A stretch of DNA of 64,000 nt, from contig NZ_LKPJ01000019.1 in NCBI RefSeq assembly GCF_001443045.1, positions 63,458 through 127,457 of the forward strand, read 5' to 3'. Within the stretch, counting starts at the first letter, position 1. Every line of letters begins with the position of its first letter. Source of the DNA: Burkholderia ambifaria. Lineage in GTDB: Bacteria > Pseudomonadota > Gammaproteobacteria > Burkholderiales > Burkholderiaceae. Under the pieces are notes generated by a model. That model did not search any database. It was not told where the DNA came from and saw nothing but the letters and a program-made list of their open reading frames with translations. Positions 46,175-53,956 of this stretch are shown here, piece by piece. The translations under genes were made by a program, and so were the position numbers.

Positions 46175-46206
46175 AAAAAAGCGCCCAGCCCCGGACGGGC
46201 CGGGCG
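46175..46206 (-). terminator. terminator after the DUF4148 gene
   Basis: The arms CGCCC and GGGCG, extended inward past one mismatch by GCCC/GGGC, carry six T on the minus strand. It lies 156 bp after the DUF4148 stop, rather far, but nothing else ends that transcript. Confidence 0.6.
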
Positions 46207-46361
46207 GAATGCCGCCGGTGTACCGGCGACAGGAGGTGACGGATGTCCGGTCTCGCCCACACGGCGATCGAGCGCGCCGGACGGCACGCCGCCCGGCACC
46301 GCGACCGGCGGCGCGACGTGTCGTCGCACCCGCCCCGCGGCGTCATCGGGCGATGCGCGGC

Positions 46362-46715
46362 TTAGCTGCCGCGATACAGCGACTTCATTTCTTCGGAGCT
46401 GGCCGGACGCACGCCGATCGCACGCGAGCCCGACGCCGATGCGCCCTGCACCTGCGCGCCGTAACCGCTGACGTCGACGCCTTGCGCCTGGGCGAGTGCG
46501 CTACGCTGCTGCTCGGCGACGCGGGCAGTAGCAGCTTGGATGGCTTCCGGATAGTGCGGATCCTCGCCGCGGGCGGTGTTGTAACCGGCCTGCTGGAGCT
46601 GAACCAGTTCGGCGCGCACCTGTGCGCGGGTGAGTGCCGAACCGGACTGCGCGAACGACACGACCGGGGCAACGAGAGCGGCAGCAACGACAACGGCTTG
46701 AACGAGCGACTTCAT
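46362..46715 (-). CDS. secreted DUF4148 protein
   Basis: A 117-residue protein of the DUF4148 family, abundant in Burkholderia. Signal peptide residues 1-22 (SFA-QS). The domain core is LTRAQVRAELVQLQQAGYNTARGEDPHYPEAIQAATARVAEQ, whose LTRAQVRAEL-x-LxxAGY pattern is the family signature. No cysteines in the mature protein. Many paralogues occur per genome and expression often responds to stress, by family knowledge. Function unknown. It appears to be a single-gene transcript. Confidence 0.9.
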   Translation of the reverse strand: MKSLVQAVVVAAALVAPVVSFAQSGSALTRAQVRAELVQLQQAGYNTARGEDPHYPEAIQAATARVAEQQRSALAQAQGVDVSGYGAQVQGASASGSRAIGVRPASSEEMKSLYRGS

Positions 46716-46915
46716 GATGACCTACCTCCAGATTTGTCTGATTTCGCGGTGAACACCCGTTCATCGCTGACAAACCGAAGTTTATGTAGGCGTATGCTTA
46801 AGAATAAGGCAGGTTTCTGGAAGACATTCTTCCTGAATCACGGGTTAACCCTATATTCACGAATCCGGCACCCACTCGATCCTTTGAGGGATGCTCATAC
46901 CGAACGACAACGTGC
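46716..46915. other. intergenic region, promoter of the DUF4148 gene
   Basis: No reading frame with gene-like features. It is moderately A/T-rich near 46780-46870, as expected for the minus-strand promoter of the DUF4148 gene. No clear -35/-10 pair can be fixed by eye. Confidence 0.4.
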
Positions 46916-46960
46916 CGCAAAAAACACGGGCCCCGCGAAGCAGCAAGCTTCGCGGGGCCC
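46916..46960 (-). terminator. strong terminator after the small secreted protein
   Basis: Fourteen-base perfect arms (46928-46941 and 46947-46960) with loop AGCAA. On the minus strand GTGTTTTTT follows. The stem is unusually long and GC-rich. Confidence 0.88.
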
Positions 46961-47036
46961 GAGATAGCCGCCCGACCCCGTGCGGTTATCGGCAACACGG
47001 CACGCGGCAGCCGCGATGCCGCGCGCGGACGCAGGC

Positions 47037-47306
47037 TTACTGGGTGTCCATCGGACACTTCAGGTTGCAACCGTTCGGGTCGCCCATATCGCCCTTGCGG
47101 CGCAACGCCGACTTCTTGCTGCTCTGATATTTCTGCGACGGTGCCGACGCCGCGAACGGCATCTGCGGATGCTCGTTCAGGCGGAACTGTTCGCTCAGGA
47201 TGCCGCCGGGCACACCCGGGGAATTCTGCGCAAACGCAAACGGCGAAACAGCGACCAGAAGCCCCGCGGTCAACGCTGCCGCGGAGAGGGGAACAGGAAA
47301 TTTCAT
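47037..47306 (-). CDS. small secreted protein with C-terminal cysteine pair
   Basis: An 89-residue protein that I do not recognise. Residues 1-26 form a signal peptide (FAFA-QN). The mature part is rich in Ser, Pro and basic residues and ends GDMGDPNGCNLKCPMDTQ. Two cysteines (CNLKC) near the C-terminus could form a disulfide or bind metal, though CxxxC is not a standard metal site. The basic stretch SSKKSALRRKGD stands out. The frame lies alone between convergent and same-strand genes, followed by a very stable terminator. Start at 47306 by signal peptide and GGAA upstream. Confidence 0.6.
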   Translation of the reverse strand: MKFPVPLSAAALTAGLLVAVSPFAFAQNSPGVPGGILSEQFRLNEHPQMPFAASAPSQKYQSSKKSALRRKGDMGDPNGCNLKCPMDTQ

Positions 47307-47407
47307 GGCGGGATGACGCCTGAACGGCGTGCTTGTTGGAACGTTGATCAAGCGGCAAGCGTAGCGCAAATCCCCCACTGCTGCAGCGCGGTTCATACGC
47401 GTTCGCG

Positions 47408-48514
47408 TTACCGTGCGTTGCCGTCCGCCCCCCCTGCCCCGGCAGTGCCCGCGAGCCCCGTCGCGATGCCCGTCAGCGTCCCGCACGCGGTCGGATCGTA
47501 GCCGTCGAGATGCGCAACGCGCTCGACGAAGCGCGCATCGCGCAGCAAGGCCAGCACGCCCGCAAGCGGGCGCGAGTCGAGCCGCGCGCGTTCGCATGCG
47601 AAGTAATAGTCCTCGTCGACGACCGGGATGAAATCGAGTCCGAAATGATGGGCGGCCGGCTCGACGCCGAAGCCGAGATCGGCCATCCCGCTCGCGACGA
47701 AGGCGGCGATCGCCGAGTGCGTGAGTTCGGCCGACGCATAGCCGTCGATACGCTCGGGATCGATGCCGATCGCGCGCAACGCGAGATCGAGCAGCATCCG
47801 CGTGCCCGACCCCGGCTGCCGGTTGACGAAGCGGATGTCGTTGCGGGCGAGATCGGCGAGCCCGCGGACCTGCTTCGGGTTGCCGCGCGGCACGAACAGC
47901 CCCTGCTGGCGACGCGTCAGATGAATCAGCACGTGACGCGTGTCGTCGAGCCACGGCCGGTAGATCTGCGCGCACTGCTCGCGGAACGCACCGCGCGGCA
48001 GATGGAACCCGGCCAGTTCACATTCGCCGCGCGCGAGCGCCTGCACGGCCTCGACGCTCTCCCGATACTTGATGTCGACGGCTGCCTGCGTATCGACGAG
48101 CGCGGACACGAGCGTCGCGACCGCATAGCCGTGCGATGCGTGGATGCGCACGGCGCCATCGCGCTGCGCGAGCCGCCGGTTCAGGTCGCTCGCCACCTCG
48201 GCCGCCAGCGCACGCAGGTTCCCGTCGAGACGGCTGCGCGCGAGCCGCTGCGCATCGACGACCGCCTGCCCCAGCTCCGACAGCGTCGACCCCTTGCCGC
48301 GTGCGGTTTCGATCAACTCGCCGCCGACGCACGACTCCAGCGCCCGCAGCATGCCCCATGCGTGCCGATACGACAGCCCTTTGGCCTGCGCAGCCTGCGC
48401 GATGCTGCCCGTATCGGCCACGAGTTCCAGCAATGGCGCGACGTCCGACAGGCTCGCGGTACGGCCCTCTGTGTCGCGTACGGTCAGATACGCGTCGCAT
48501 TCGACTCGAATCAA
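47408..48514 (-). CDS. fdsR: ModE/LysR-like regulator of the formate dehydrogenase operon
   Basis: A 368-residue DNA-binding protein. Residues about 20-95 form a ModE-type winged helix-turn-helix (LLELVADTGSIAQAAQAKGLSYRHAWGMLRALESCVGGELIETARGKGSTLSELGQAVV). The rest is a periplasmic-binding-protein-like domain with HLPRGAFREQCAQIYRPWL and FVNRQPGSGTRMLLDLALRA, as in molybdate- or tungstate-linked binding modules. It is divergent from fdsG, and a like-placed regulator is called fdsR in Cupriavidus; the symbol is assigned by position. The start is TTG at 48514 with GGAG seven bases upstream. Confidence 0.78.
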   Translation of the reverse strand: MIRVECDAYLTVRDTEGRTASLSDVAPLLELVADTGSIAQAAQAKGLSYRHAWGMLRALESCVGGELIETARGKGSTLSELGQAVVDAQRLARSRLDGNLRALAAEVASDLNRRLAQRDGAVRIHASHGYAVATLVSALVDTQAAVDIKYRESVEAVQALARGECELAGFHLPRGAFREQCAQIYRPWLDDTRHVLIHLTRRQQGLFVPRGNPKQVRGLADLARNDIRFVNRQPGSGTRMLLDLALRAIGIDPERIDGYASAELTHSAIAAFVASGMADLGFGVEPAAHHFGLDFIPVVDEDYYFACERARLDSRPLAGVLALLRDARFVERVAHLDGYDPTACGTLTGIATGLAGTAGAGGADGNAR

Positions 48515-48645
48515 TTATGTACTCCGATTTCCTATTGCGACTGCGAAATCTTCCGCTTATCGTTGTCTAAAATCAATCAGAGCGAAGTCCCATTGCGCAC
48601 TATATGCATTCTGAGCGCATATGAGACTTTGGAGGAGCATAACCG
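48515..48645. promoter_or_regulatory. divergent promoter region fdsR/fdsG with two inverted repeats
   Basis: The first repeat is GATTTC (48526-48531) with GAAATC (48545-48550), spacer 13. The second is ATATGC (48602-48607) with GCATAT (48617-48622), spacer 9. The second lies 10 bp upstream of GGAGGAG, the fdsG ribosome site, so it may act on transcript initiation or on translation. The region is A/T-rich relative to its surroundings. Confidence 0.55.
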
Positions 48646-49146
48646 ATGTCCCCGAATTCCCCTGCGCCCGACGCGCTCGTCGAGCGCCATGCGCGCGGCG
48701 GCCGCTCGCTGGTCGCGATCCTGCACGCGATCCAGGACGACGTGGGCTACGTGCCGTCTGGCTGCGTCGCGCCGCTCGCGAAGGCACTGAACCTGTCGCG
48801 CGCGGAAGTGCACGGCGTGCTCACCTACTATCACCACTTCCGCACTGCGCCGCCCGCGCGCGTGACGATCCAGATGTGCCGCGCCGAAGCGTGTCGCAGC
48901 ATGGGGGGCGAAGCGCTGGCCGCGCACGTGGAGTCGCGCACGGGTTGCCGGTTCGACGCGGCGCACGGCGACGGTGCCGATACGCACGCACCGGGCGACG
49001 TCGCGCTCGAATCGGTCTACTGCCTCGGGCTGTGCGCACAATCGCCGTCGATGACGGTCAACGGCGTGCTGCACGCAAAGGTCACGCCGGAGAAATTCGA
49101 CGCACTGCTTGCCGACGCAGCCGCCCATACCCCGGAGGCCGCATGA
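48646..49146 (+). CDS. fdsG: NAD-dependent formate dehydrogenase, gamma subunit
   Basis: A 166-residue subunit like NuoE, carrying a 2Fe-2S cluster in the diaphorase part of the soluble FdsGBAD complex that oxidises formate to CO2 and reduces NAD. The protein has the thioredoxin-like NuoE fold: LVAILHAIQDDVGYVPSGCVAPLAKALNLSRAEVHGVLTYYHHF. Cluster cysteines are in MCRAEACRSMGG and YCLGLCAQSPSMTVNG. Preceded by GGAGGAG. Overlaps fdsB by ATGA. Confidence 0.95.
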   Translation: MSPNSPAPDALVERHARGGRSLVAILHAIQDDVGYVPSGCVAPLAKALNLSRAEVHGVLTYYHHFRTAPPARVTIQMCRAEACRSMGGEALAAHVESRTGCRFDAAHGDGADTHAPGDVALESVYCLGLCAQSPSMTVNGVLHAKVTPEKFDALLADAAAHTPEAA

Positions 49147-50720
49147 CGACCCGCATCTACGTTCCGCGCGATTCGTCCGCGCTGGCGCTCGGCGCCGACG
49201 CCCTCGCCACCGCGATCGCGGCGGAAGCCGAACGGCGCGGCGTCGCGATCGAACTGATCCGCAACGGTTCGCGCGGGTTGCTGTGGCTCGAGCCGCTCGT
49301 CGAGGTCGGCACGGCCGCCGGACGCGTCGGCTACGCGAACCTGTCGGCCGCCGATGTGCCCGCGCTATTCGACGCGAACTGGCTCGACGGCGGCACGCAT
49401 CCGAGCGGCGTCGGCCTCGTCGATGCACTGCCCTATCTCGCGCGTCAGCAGCGCCTCACGTTCGCGCGCATCGGCCTGACCGATCCGCTGTCGATCGACG
49501 ACTACCTGAAACACGACGGCCTCGCCGGCCTGAAGAATGCACTCGCGCTCGACGGCGACGCCGCGTGCGAATTGCTGATCGAATCGGGGCTGCGCGGCCG
49601 CGGCGGCGCGGCCTTTCCGGCCGGCATCAAGTGGCGCACGGTCCGGCAGGCGAGCGCGGCACAGAAATACATCGTCTGCAACGCGGACGAAGGCGATTCC
49701 GGCACGTTCTCCGATCGCCTGATCATGGAATGCGACCCGTACTGCCTGATCGAAGGGATGATCATCGCCGGCATCACGACGGGCGCGACGCTCGGCTACA
49801 TCTACGTGCGCAGCGAATATCCGCACGCGATCGCGGTGCTCGAAACCGCGATCGAGCGCGCCCGCGAAGCCGGCTGGCTCGGCGAGCACGTGCTCGGCTC
49901 CGCGCATGCGTTCGACCTGCACGTCGCGAAGGGCGCCGGCTCGTACGTGTGCGGCGAGGAAACGGCGCTACTCGAATCGCTCGAAGGCAAGCGCGGCGTC
50001 GTGCGCGCGAAGCCGCCGCTGCCTGCGCTCGCCGGCCTGTTCGGCCAGCCGACCGTGATCAACAACGTGATCACGCTCGCGACCGCGCCGGTGATCTTCG
50101 CGCGCGGCGCCGCGTTCTATCGCGACTACGGGATGGGCCGCTCGCGCGGCACGCTGCCGTTCCAGCTCGCGGGCAACATCCGTCACGGCGGGCTCGTCGA
50201 GCTCGCGTTCGGCGTCACGCTGCGCGAGCTGCTGTTCGACTACGGCGGCGGCACGGCAAGCGGCCGGCCCGCACGCGCCGCCCAGGTCGGCGGCCCGCTC
50301 GGCACCTATCTGCCCGAACATCAGTGGGACGTGCCGCTCGACTACGAAGCCTATACGGCTATCGGCGCGGTCGTCGGCCACGGCGGCATCGTGCTGCACG
50401 ACGACACGTCGAATCTCGCGGAGCTCGCCGAATACGCGATGAAGTTCTGTGCGATCGAATCGTGCGGCAAGTGCACGCCGTGCCGGATCGGCTCGACGCG
50501 CGGCGTCGAGACGATCGCACGCATTCGCGAAGGCGATACGTCGGAGCGACAGGTCACGCTGCTGCGCGACCTGTGCGACACGATGCTCGCCGGCTCGCTG
50601 TGCGCGATGGGCGGGATGACGCCATACCCGGTGCTGTCCGCGCTCGACCATTTCCCCGAAGATTTCGGGCTCGCCGCCGGCAAGCAAGCCGCGTCGGGTC
50701 CGGTCAAGGCTGCGGCCTGA
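49143..50720 (+). CDS. fdsB: NAD-dependent formate dehydrogenase, beta subunit (NuoF-like)
   Basis: FMN- and NAD-binding diaphorase subunit, 525 residues. The N-terminal 100 or so residues are a thioredoxin-like extension joined to a NuoF core. NAD/FMN loop: ESGLRGRGGAAFPAGIKWRTV; FMN site: YIVCNADEGDSGTFSDRLIME. The 4Fe-4S ligands are in ESCGKCTPCRIGSTRGVE plus a later Cys (AGSLCAMGG). Starts at an ATGA overlap with fdsG, so co-translated. GC-rich arrangement and codon use match neighbours. Confidence 0.95.
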   Translation: MTTRIYVPRDSSALALGADALATAIAAEAERRGVAIELIRNGSRGLLWLEPLVEVGTAAGRVGYANLSAADVPALFDANWLDGGTHPSGVGLVDALPYLARQQRLTFARIGLTDPLSIDDYLKHDGLAGLKNALALDGDAACELLIESGLRGRGGAAFPAGIKWRTVRQASAAQKYIVCNADEGDSGTFSDRLIMECDPYCLIEGMIIAGITTGATLGYIYVRSEYPHAIAVLETAIERAREAGWLGEHVLGSAHAFDLHVAKGAGSYVCGEETALLESLEGKRGVVRAKPPLPALAGLFGQPTVINNVITLATAPVIFARGAAFYRDYGMGRSRGTLPFQLAGNIRHGGLVELAFGVTLRELLFDYGGGTASGRPARAAQVGGPLGTYLPEHQWDVPLDYEAYTAIGAVVGHGGIVLHDDTSNLAELAEYAMKFCAIESCGKCTPCRIGSTRGVETIARIREGDTSERQVTLLRDLCDTMLAGSLCAMGGMTPYPVLSALDHFPEDFGLAAGKQAASGPVKAAA

Positions 50721-50737
50721 CCCAGAAGGAGCCCTGC

Positions 50738-53689
50738 ATGTCCCTCGACAAGAACAACGTCCGCCAAGGCGGCTGCGGCTCGGGCCAATGCGCGTGCAAG
50801 AGCGCCGCACAGGCGCGCGCATTCGATCCGCTCGACGAAACCGACTACGGCACGCCGCAACGGCATGCCGATACCGATGTCACGCTCGAAATCGACGGCC
50901 AGGCCGTGACGGTGCCGGCCGGCACGTCGGTGATGCGCGCTGCGATCGAAGCCGGCGTCAATGTGCCTAAGCTCTGCGCGACCGATTCGCTCGAACCGTT
51001 CGGCTCGTGCCGTCTGTGCCTCGTCGAAATCGAAGGCCGGCGCGGCTATCCGGCGTCGTGCACGACGCCCGCCGAAGCCGGGATGAAGGTGCGCACGCAG
51101 TCGGACCGGCTGCAGTCGCTGCGCCGCAACGTGATGGAGCTGTATATCTCCGATCATCCGCTCGACTGCCTCACCTGCCCCGCCAACGGCGACTGCGAAC
51201 TGCAGGACATGGCGGGTGTCGTCGGATTGCGCGAAGTGCGCTACGGCAACGACTGCGCGAATCACCTGCGCGAGCAGAAGGACGAGTCGAACCCGTACTT
51301 CACGTACGATCCGTCGAAATGCATCGTGTGCAACCGCTGCGTGCGCGCGTGCGAGGAAACGCAAGGCACGTTTGCGCTGACGATCGCCGCCCGCGGCTTC
51401 GAATCGCGCGTCGCCGCCGGCGAAAGCGAATCGTTCATGGCATCGGAGTGCGTATCGTGCGGCGCGTGCGTCGCCGCCTGCCCGACCGCCACGCTGCAGG
51501 AAAAGACTGTCGTCCAGCTCGGCCAGGCCGAGCACTCGGTCGTCACGACCTGCGCGTACTGCGGCGTCGGCTGCTCGTTCAAGGCCGAGATGAAGGGCAC
51601 GCAGGTCGTACGCATGACGCCGCACAAGAACGGTCTCGCAAACGAAGGCCACGCGTGCGTGAAGGGCCGCTTCGCGTGGGGCTACGCAACGCACAAGGAC
51701 CGCATCACGAAGCCGATGATCCGCGAGAAGATCACCGACCCGTGGCGCGAAGTCAGCTGGGAAGAAGCGCTCACCTACGCGGCGACGCAATTCCGCAAGC
51801 TGCAGCAGAAGTACGGCCGCGATTCGATCGGCGGCATCACGTCGTCGCGCTGCACGAACGAGGAAACCTACCTCGTGCAGAAGCTCGTGCGCGCGGCGTT
51901 CGGCAACAACAACGTCGACACCTGCGCACGCGTGTGCCATTCGCCGACCGGCTATGGCCTGAAGACGACGCTCGGCGAATCGGCCGGCACGCAGACCTTC
52001 GCATCGGTCAGCCACGCCGACGTGATCGTCGTGATGGGCGCGAACCCGACCGACGGCCACCCGGTGTTCGGCTCGCGCATGAAACGGCGCATTCGCGAAG
52101 GTGCGAAGCTGATCGTGATCGATCCGCGCCGCATCGACGTGGTCGACGGCCCGCATGTGAAGGCCACGCACCACCTGCAGCTGCGGCCCGGCACCAACGT
52201 CGCGATGGTCAACGCGCTCGCGCACGTGATCGTCACCGAAGGGCTCGTCGCCGATGCGTTCGTCGCCGAACGCTGCGAAACGCGTGCGTTCGAGCAATGG
52301 CGTGACTTCGTGTCGCGCGCGGAAAACTCGCCGGAAGCGACCGAGGACGTGACGGGCGTGCCGGCTGCACTGGTGCGCGAAGCCGCACGACTCTATGCGA
52401 CCGGCGGCAACGCCGCGATCTACTACGGCCTCGGCGTGACCGAACACGCACAAGGCTCGACGACGGTGATGGGCATCGCGAACCTCGCGATGGCGACCGG
52501 CAACATCGGCCGTGAAGGCGTCGGCGTCAATCCGCTGCGCGGCCAGAACAACGTGCAGGGTTCGTGCGACATGGGCTCGTTCCCGCACGAACTGCCGGGC
52601 TACCGCCACATCAGCGACGACGGCGTGCGCGCGCAGTTCGAACAGGCATGGTCGGCCACGCTGCAACCGGAACCGGGCCTGCGCATCCCCAACATGTTCG
52701 ACGCGGCGCTCGACGGCAGCTTCAAGGGGCTCTACTGCCAGGGCGAGGACATCGTCCAGTCGGATCCGAATACGCAGCATGTCGCCGCCGCGCTGTCGTC
52801 GATGGAATGCATCGTCGTGCAGGACATCTTCCTGAACGAGACCGCGAAATACGCGCACGTGCTGCTGCCGGGCTCGACCTTCCTCGAGAAGGACGGCACG
52901 TTCACGAACGCGGAGCGCCGCATCTCGCGCGTGCGCAAGGTGATGCCGCCGCTCGCGGGCTACGCGGACTGGGAAGTGACGCTGCTGCTGTCGCAGGCGC
53001 TCGGCTACGACATGCACTACACACATCCGTCGGAAATCATGGACGAGATCGCGCGGCTCACGCCGACCTTCTCGGGCGTGTCATACGAGAAGCTCGATGC
53101 GCTCGGCAGCATCCAGTGGCCGTGCAACGAACAGGCACCGGACGGCACGCCGACGATGCACATCGACGAGTTCGTGCGTGGCAAGGGCCGCTTCGTGATC
53201 ACGCAGTTCATTCCGACGCCGGAAAAGGTCACGCAGCGCTATCCGCTGATCCTGACGACGGGCCGCATCCTGTCTCAGTACAACGTCGGTGCGCAGACGC
53301 GCCGGACCGAAAACGTCCAGTGGCACGAAGAGGACCGCCTCGAGATCCATCCGCACGACGCGGAGGATCGAGGGATCCGGACCGGAGACTGGGTCGGCAT
53401 CGAATCGCGGGCAGGCCAGACCGTGCTGCGCGCGCTCGTGTCCGACCGCATGCAGCCGGGTGTGGTGTACACGACGTTCCACTTCCCGGAATCGGGTGCG
53501 AACGTGATCACGACGGACAGCTCCGACTGGGCGACGAACTGCCCGGAATACAAGGTGACCGCCGTGCAGGTGATGCCGGTCGCGCAACCGTCCGACTGGC
53601 AGCGTGCGTATGCGCGCTTCAATTCGGAGCAGCTCGACCTGCTCGAGCGCCGCGCCGCCACGCCGGCTGCCATGACGACGGGCAAGTGA
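50738..53689 (+). CDS. fdsA: NAD-dependent formate dehydrogenase, catalytic alpha subunit
   Basis: Molybdenum catalytic subunit, 983 residues. It holds a 2Fe-2S ferredoxin domain (Cys80, 91, 94, 108), a His-Cys 4Fe-4S (His140, Cys144, 147, 153), a two-cluster ferredoxin domain (Cys195-205, 238-248) and a further 4Fe-4S starting at Cys272 and Cys275. The molybdopterin domain carries the metal ligand Cys400 next to His401 (CARVCHSPTGYG), in place of selenocysteine. The N-terminus has an extra cysteine-rich leader (GGCGSGQCAC). The ribosome site AGGAG precedes the ATG, 17 bp after fdsB. Confidence 0.95.
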   Translation: MSLDKNNVRQGGCGSGQCACKSAAQARAFDPLDETDYGTPQRHADTDVTLEIDGQAVTVPAGTSVMRAAIEAGVNVPKLCATDSLEPFGSCRLCLVEIEGRRGYPASCTTPAEAGMKVRTQSDRLQSLRRNVMELYISDHPLDCLTCPANGDCELQDMAGVVGLREVRYGNDCANHLREQKDESNPYFTYDPSKCIVCNRCVRACEETQGTFALTIAARGFESRVAAGESESFMASECVSCGACVAACPTATLQEKTVVQLGQAEHSVVTTCAYCGVGCSFKAEMKGTQVVRMTPHKNGLANEGHACVKGRFAWGYATHKDRITKPMIREKITDPWREVSWEEALTYAATQFRKLQQKYGRDSIGGITSSRCTNEETYLVQKLVRAAFGNNNVDTCARVCHSPTGYGLKTTLGESAGTQTFASVSHADVIVVMGANPTDGHPVFGSRMKRRIREGAKLIVIDPRRIDVVDGPHVKATHHLQLRPGTNVAMVNALAHVIVTEGLVADAFVAERCETRAFEQWRDFVSRAENSPEATEDVTGVPAALVREAARLYATGGNAAIYYGLGVTEHAQGSTTVMGIANLAMATGNIGREGVGVNPLRGQNNVQGSCDMGSFPHELPGYRHISDDGVRAQFEQAWSATLQPEPGLRIPNMFDAALDGSFKGLYCQGEDIVQSDPNTQHVAAALSSMECIVVQDIFLNETAKYAHVLLPGSTFLEKDGTFTNAERRISRVRKVMPPLAGYADWEVTLLLSQALGYDMHYTHPSEIMDEIARLTPTFSGVSYEKLDALGSIQWPCNEQAPDGTPTMHIDEFVRGKGRFVITQFIPTPEKVTQRYPLILTTGRILSQYNVGAQTRRTENVQWHEEDRLEIHPHDAEDRGIRTGDWVGIESRAGQTVLRALVSDRMQPGVVYTTFHFPESGANVITTDSSDWATNCPEYKVTAVQVMPVAQPSDWQRAYARFNSEQLDLLERRAATPAAMTTGK

Positions 53690-53696
53690 GGACGCG

Positions 53697-53948
53697 ATGG
53701 ACAACGGACACCTGATCGACATGGCCAACCAGATCGGCGCTTTCTTCGAATCGATGCCCGATCGCGAAGAAGCGCTGACCGGAATCGCCGAGCATATCCG
53801 GCGCTTCTGGGAGCCGCGGATGCGCCGCGCGCTTCTTGCGGCGCTCGACGATCCGTCGAGCGAAGCCGGACAACGCGCCGCGCCGATCGTGCGCGACGCG
53901 ATCGCCGCGCACCGTGCATCGCTCGTGCCGGCCGCAGCACCCGCCTGA
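53697..53948 (+). CDS. fdsD: NAD-dependent formate dehydrogenase, delta subunit
   Basis: An 83-residue protein of the FdsD family, a small helical subunit found in soluble NAD-linked formate dehydrogenases, thought to stabilise the complex. The segment LIDMANQIGAFFESMPDREEALTGIAEHIRRFWEPRMRRALLAAL is the family core, with the FWxPRMR motif near residue 40. It lies 7 bp after fdsA. No fdsC gene (an fdhD-like sulfurtransferase) is present between fdsA and fdsD as it is in Cupriavidus. Confidence 0.9.
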   Translation: MDNGHLIDMANQIGAFFESMPDREEALTGIAEHIRRFWEPRMRRALLAALDDPSSEAGQRAAPIVRDAIAAHRASLVPAAAPA

Positions 53949-53956
53949 GCGCCCCG

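Noticed and set aside
46095..46967. Long plus-strand frame after ssrA
   Set aside because: It runs across two terminators and opposite the DUF4148 gene, and its residue content is random.
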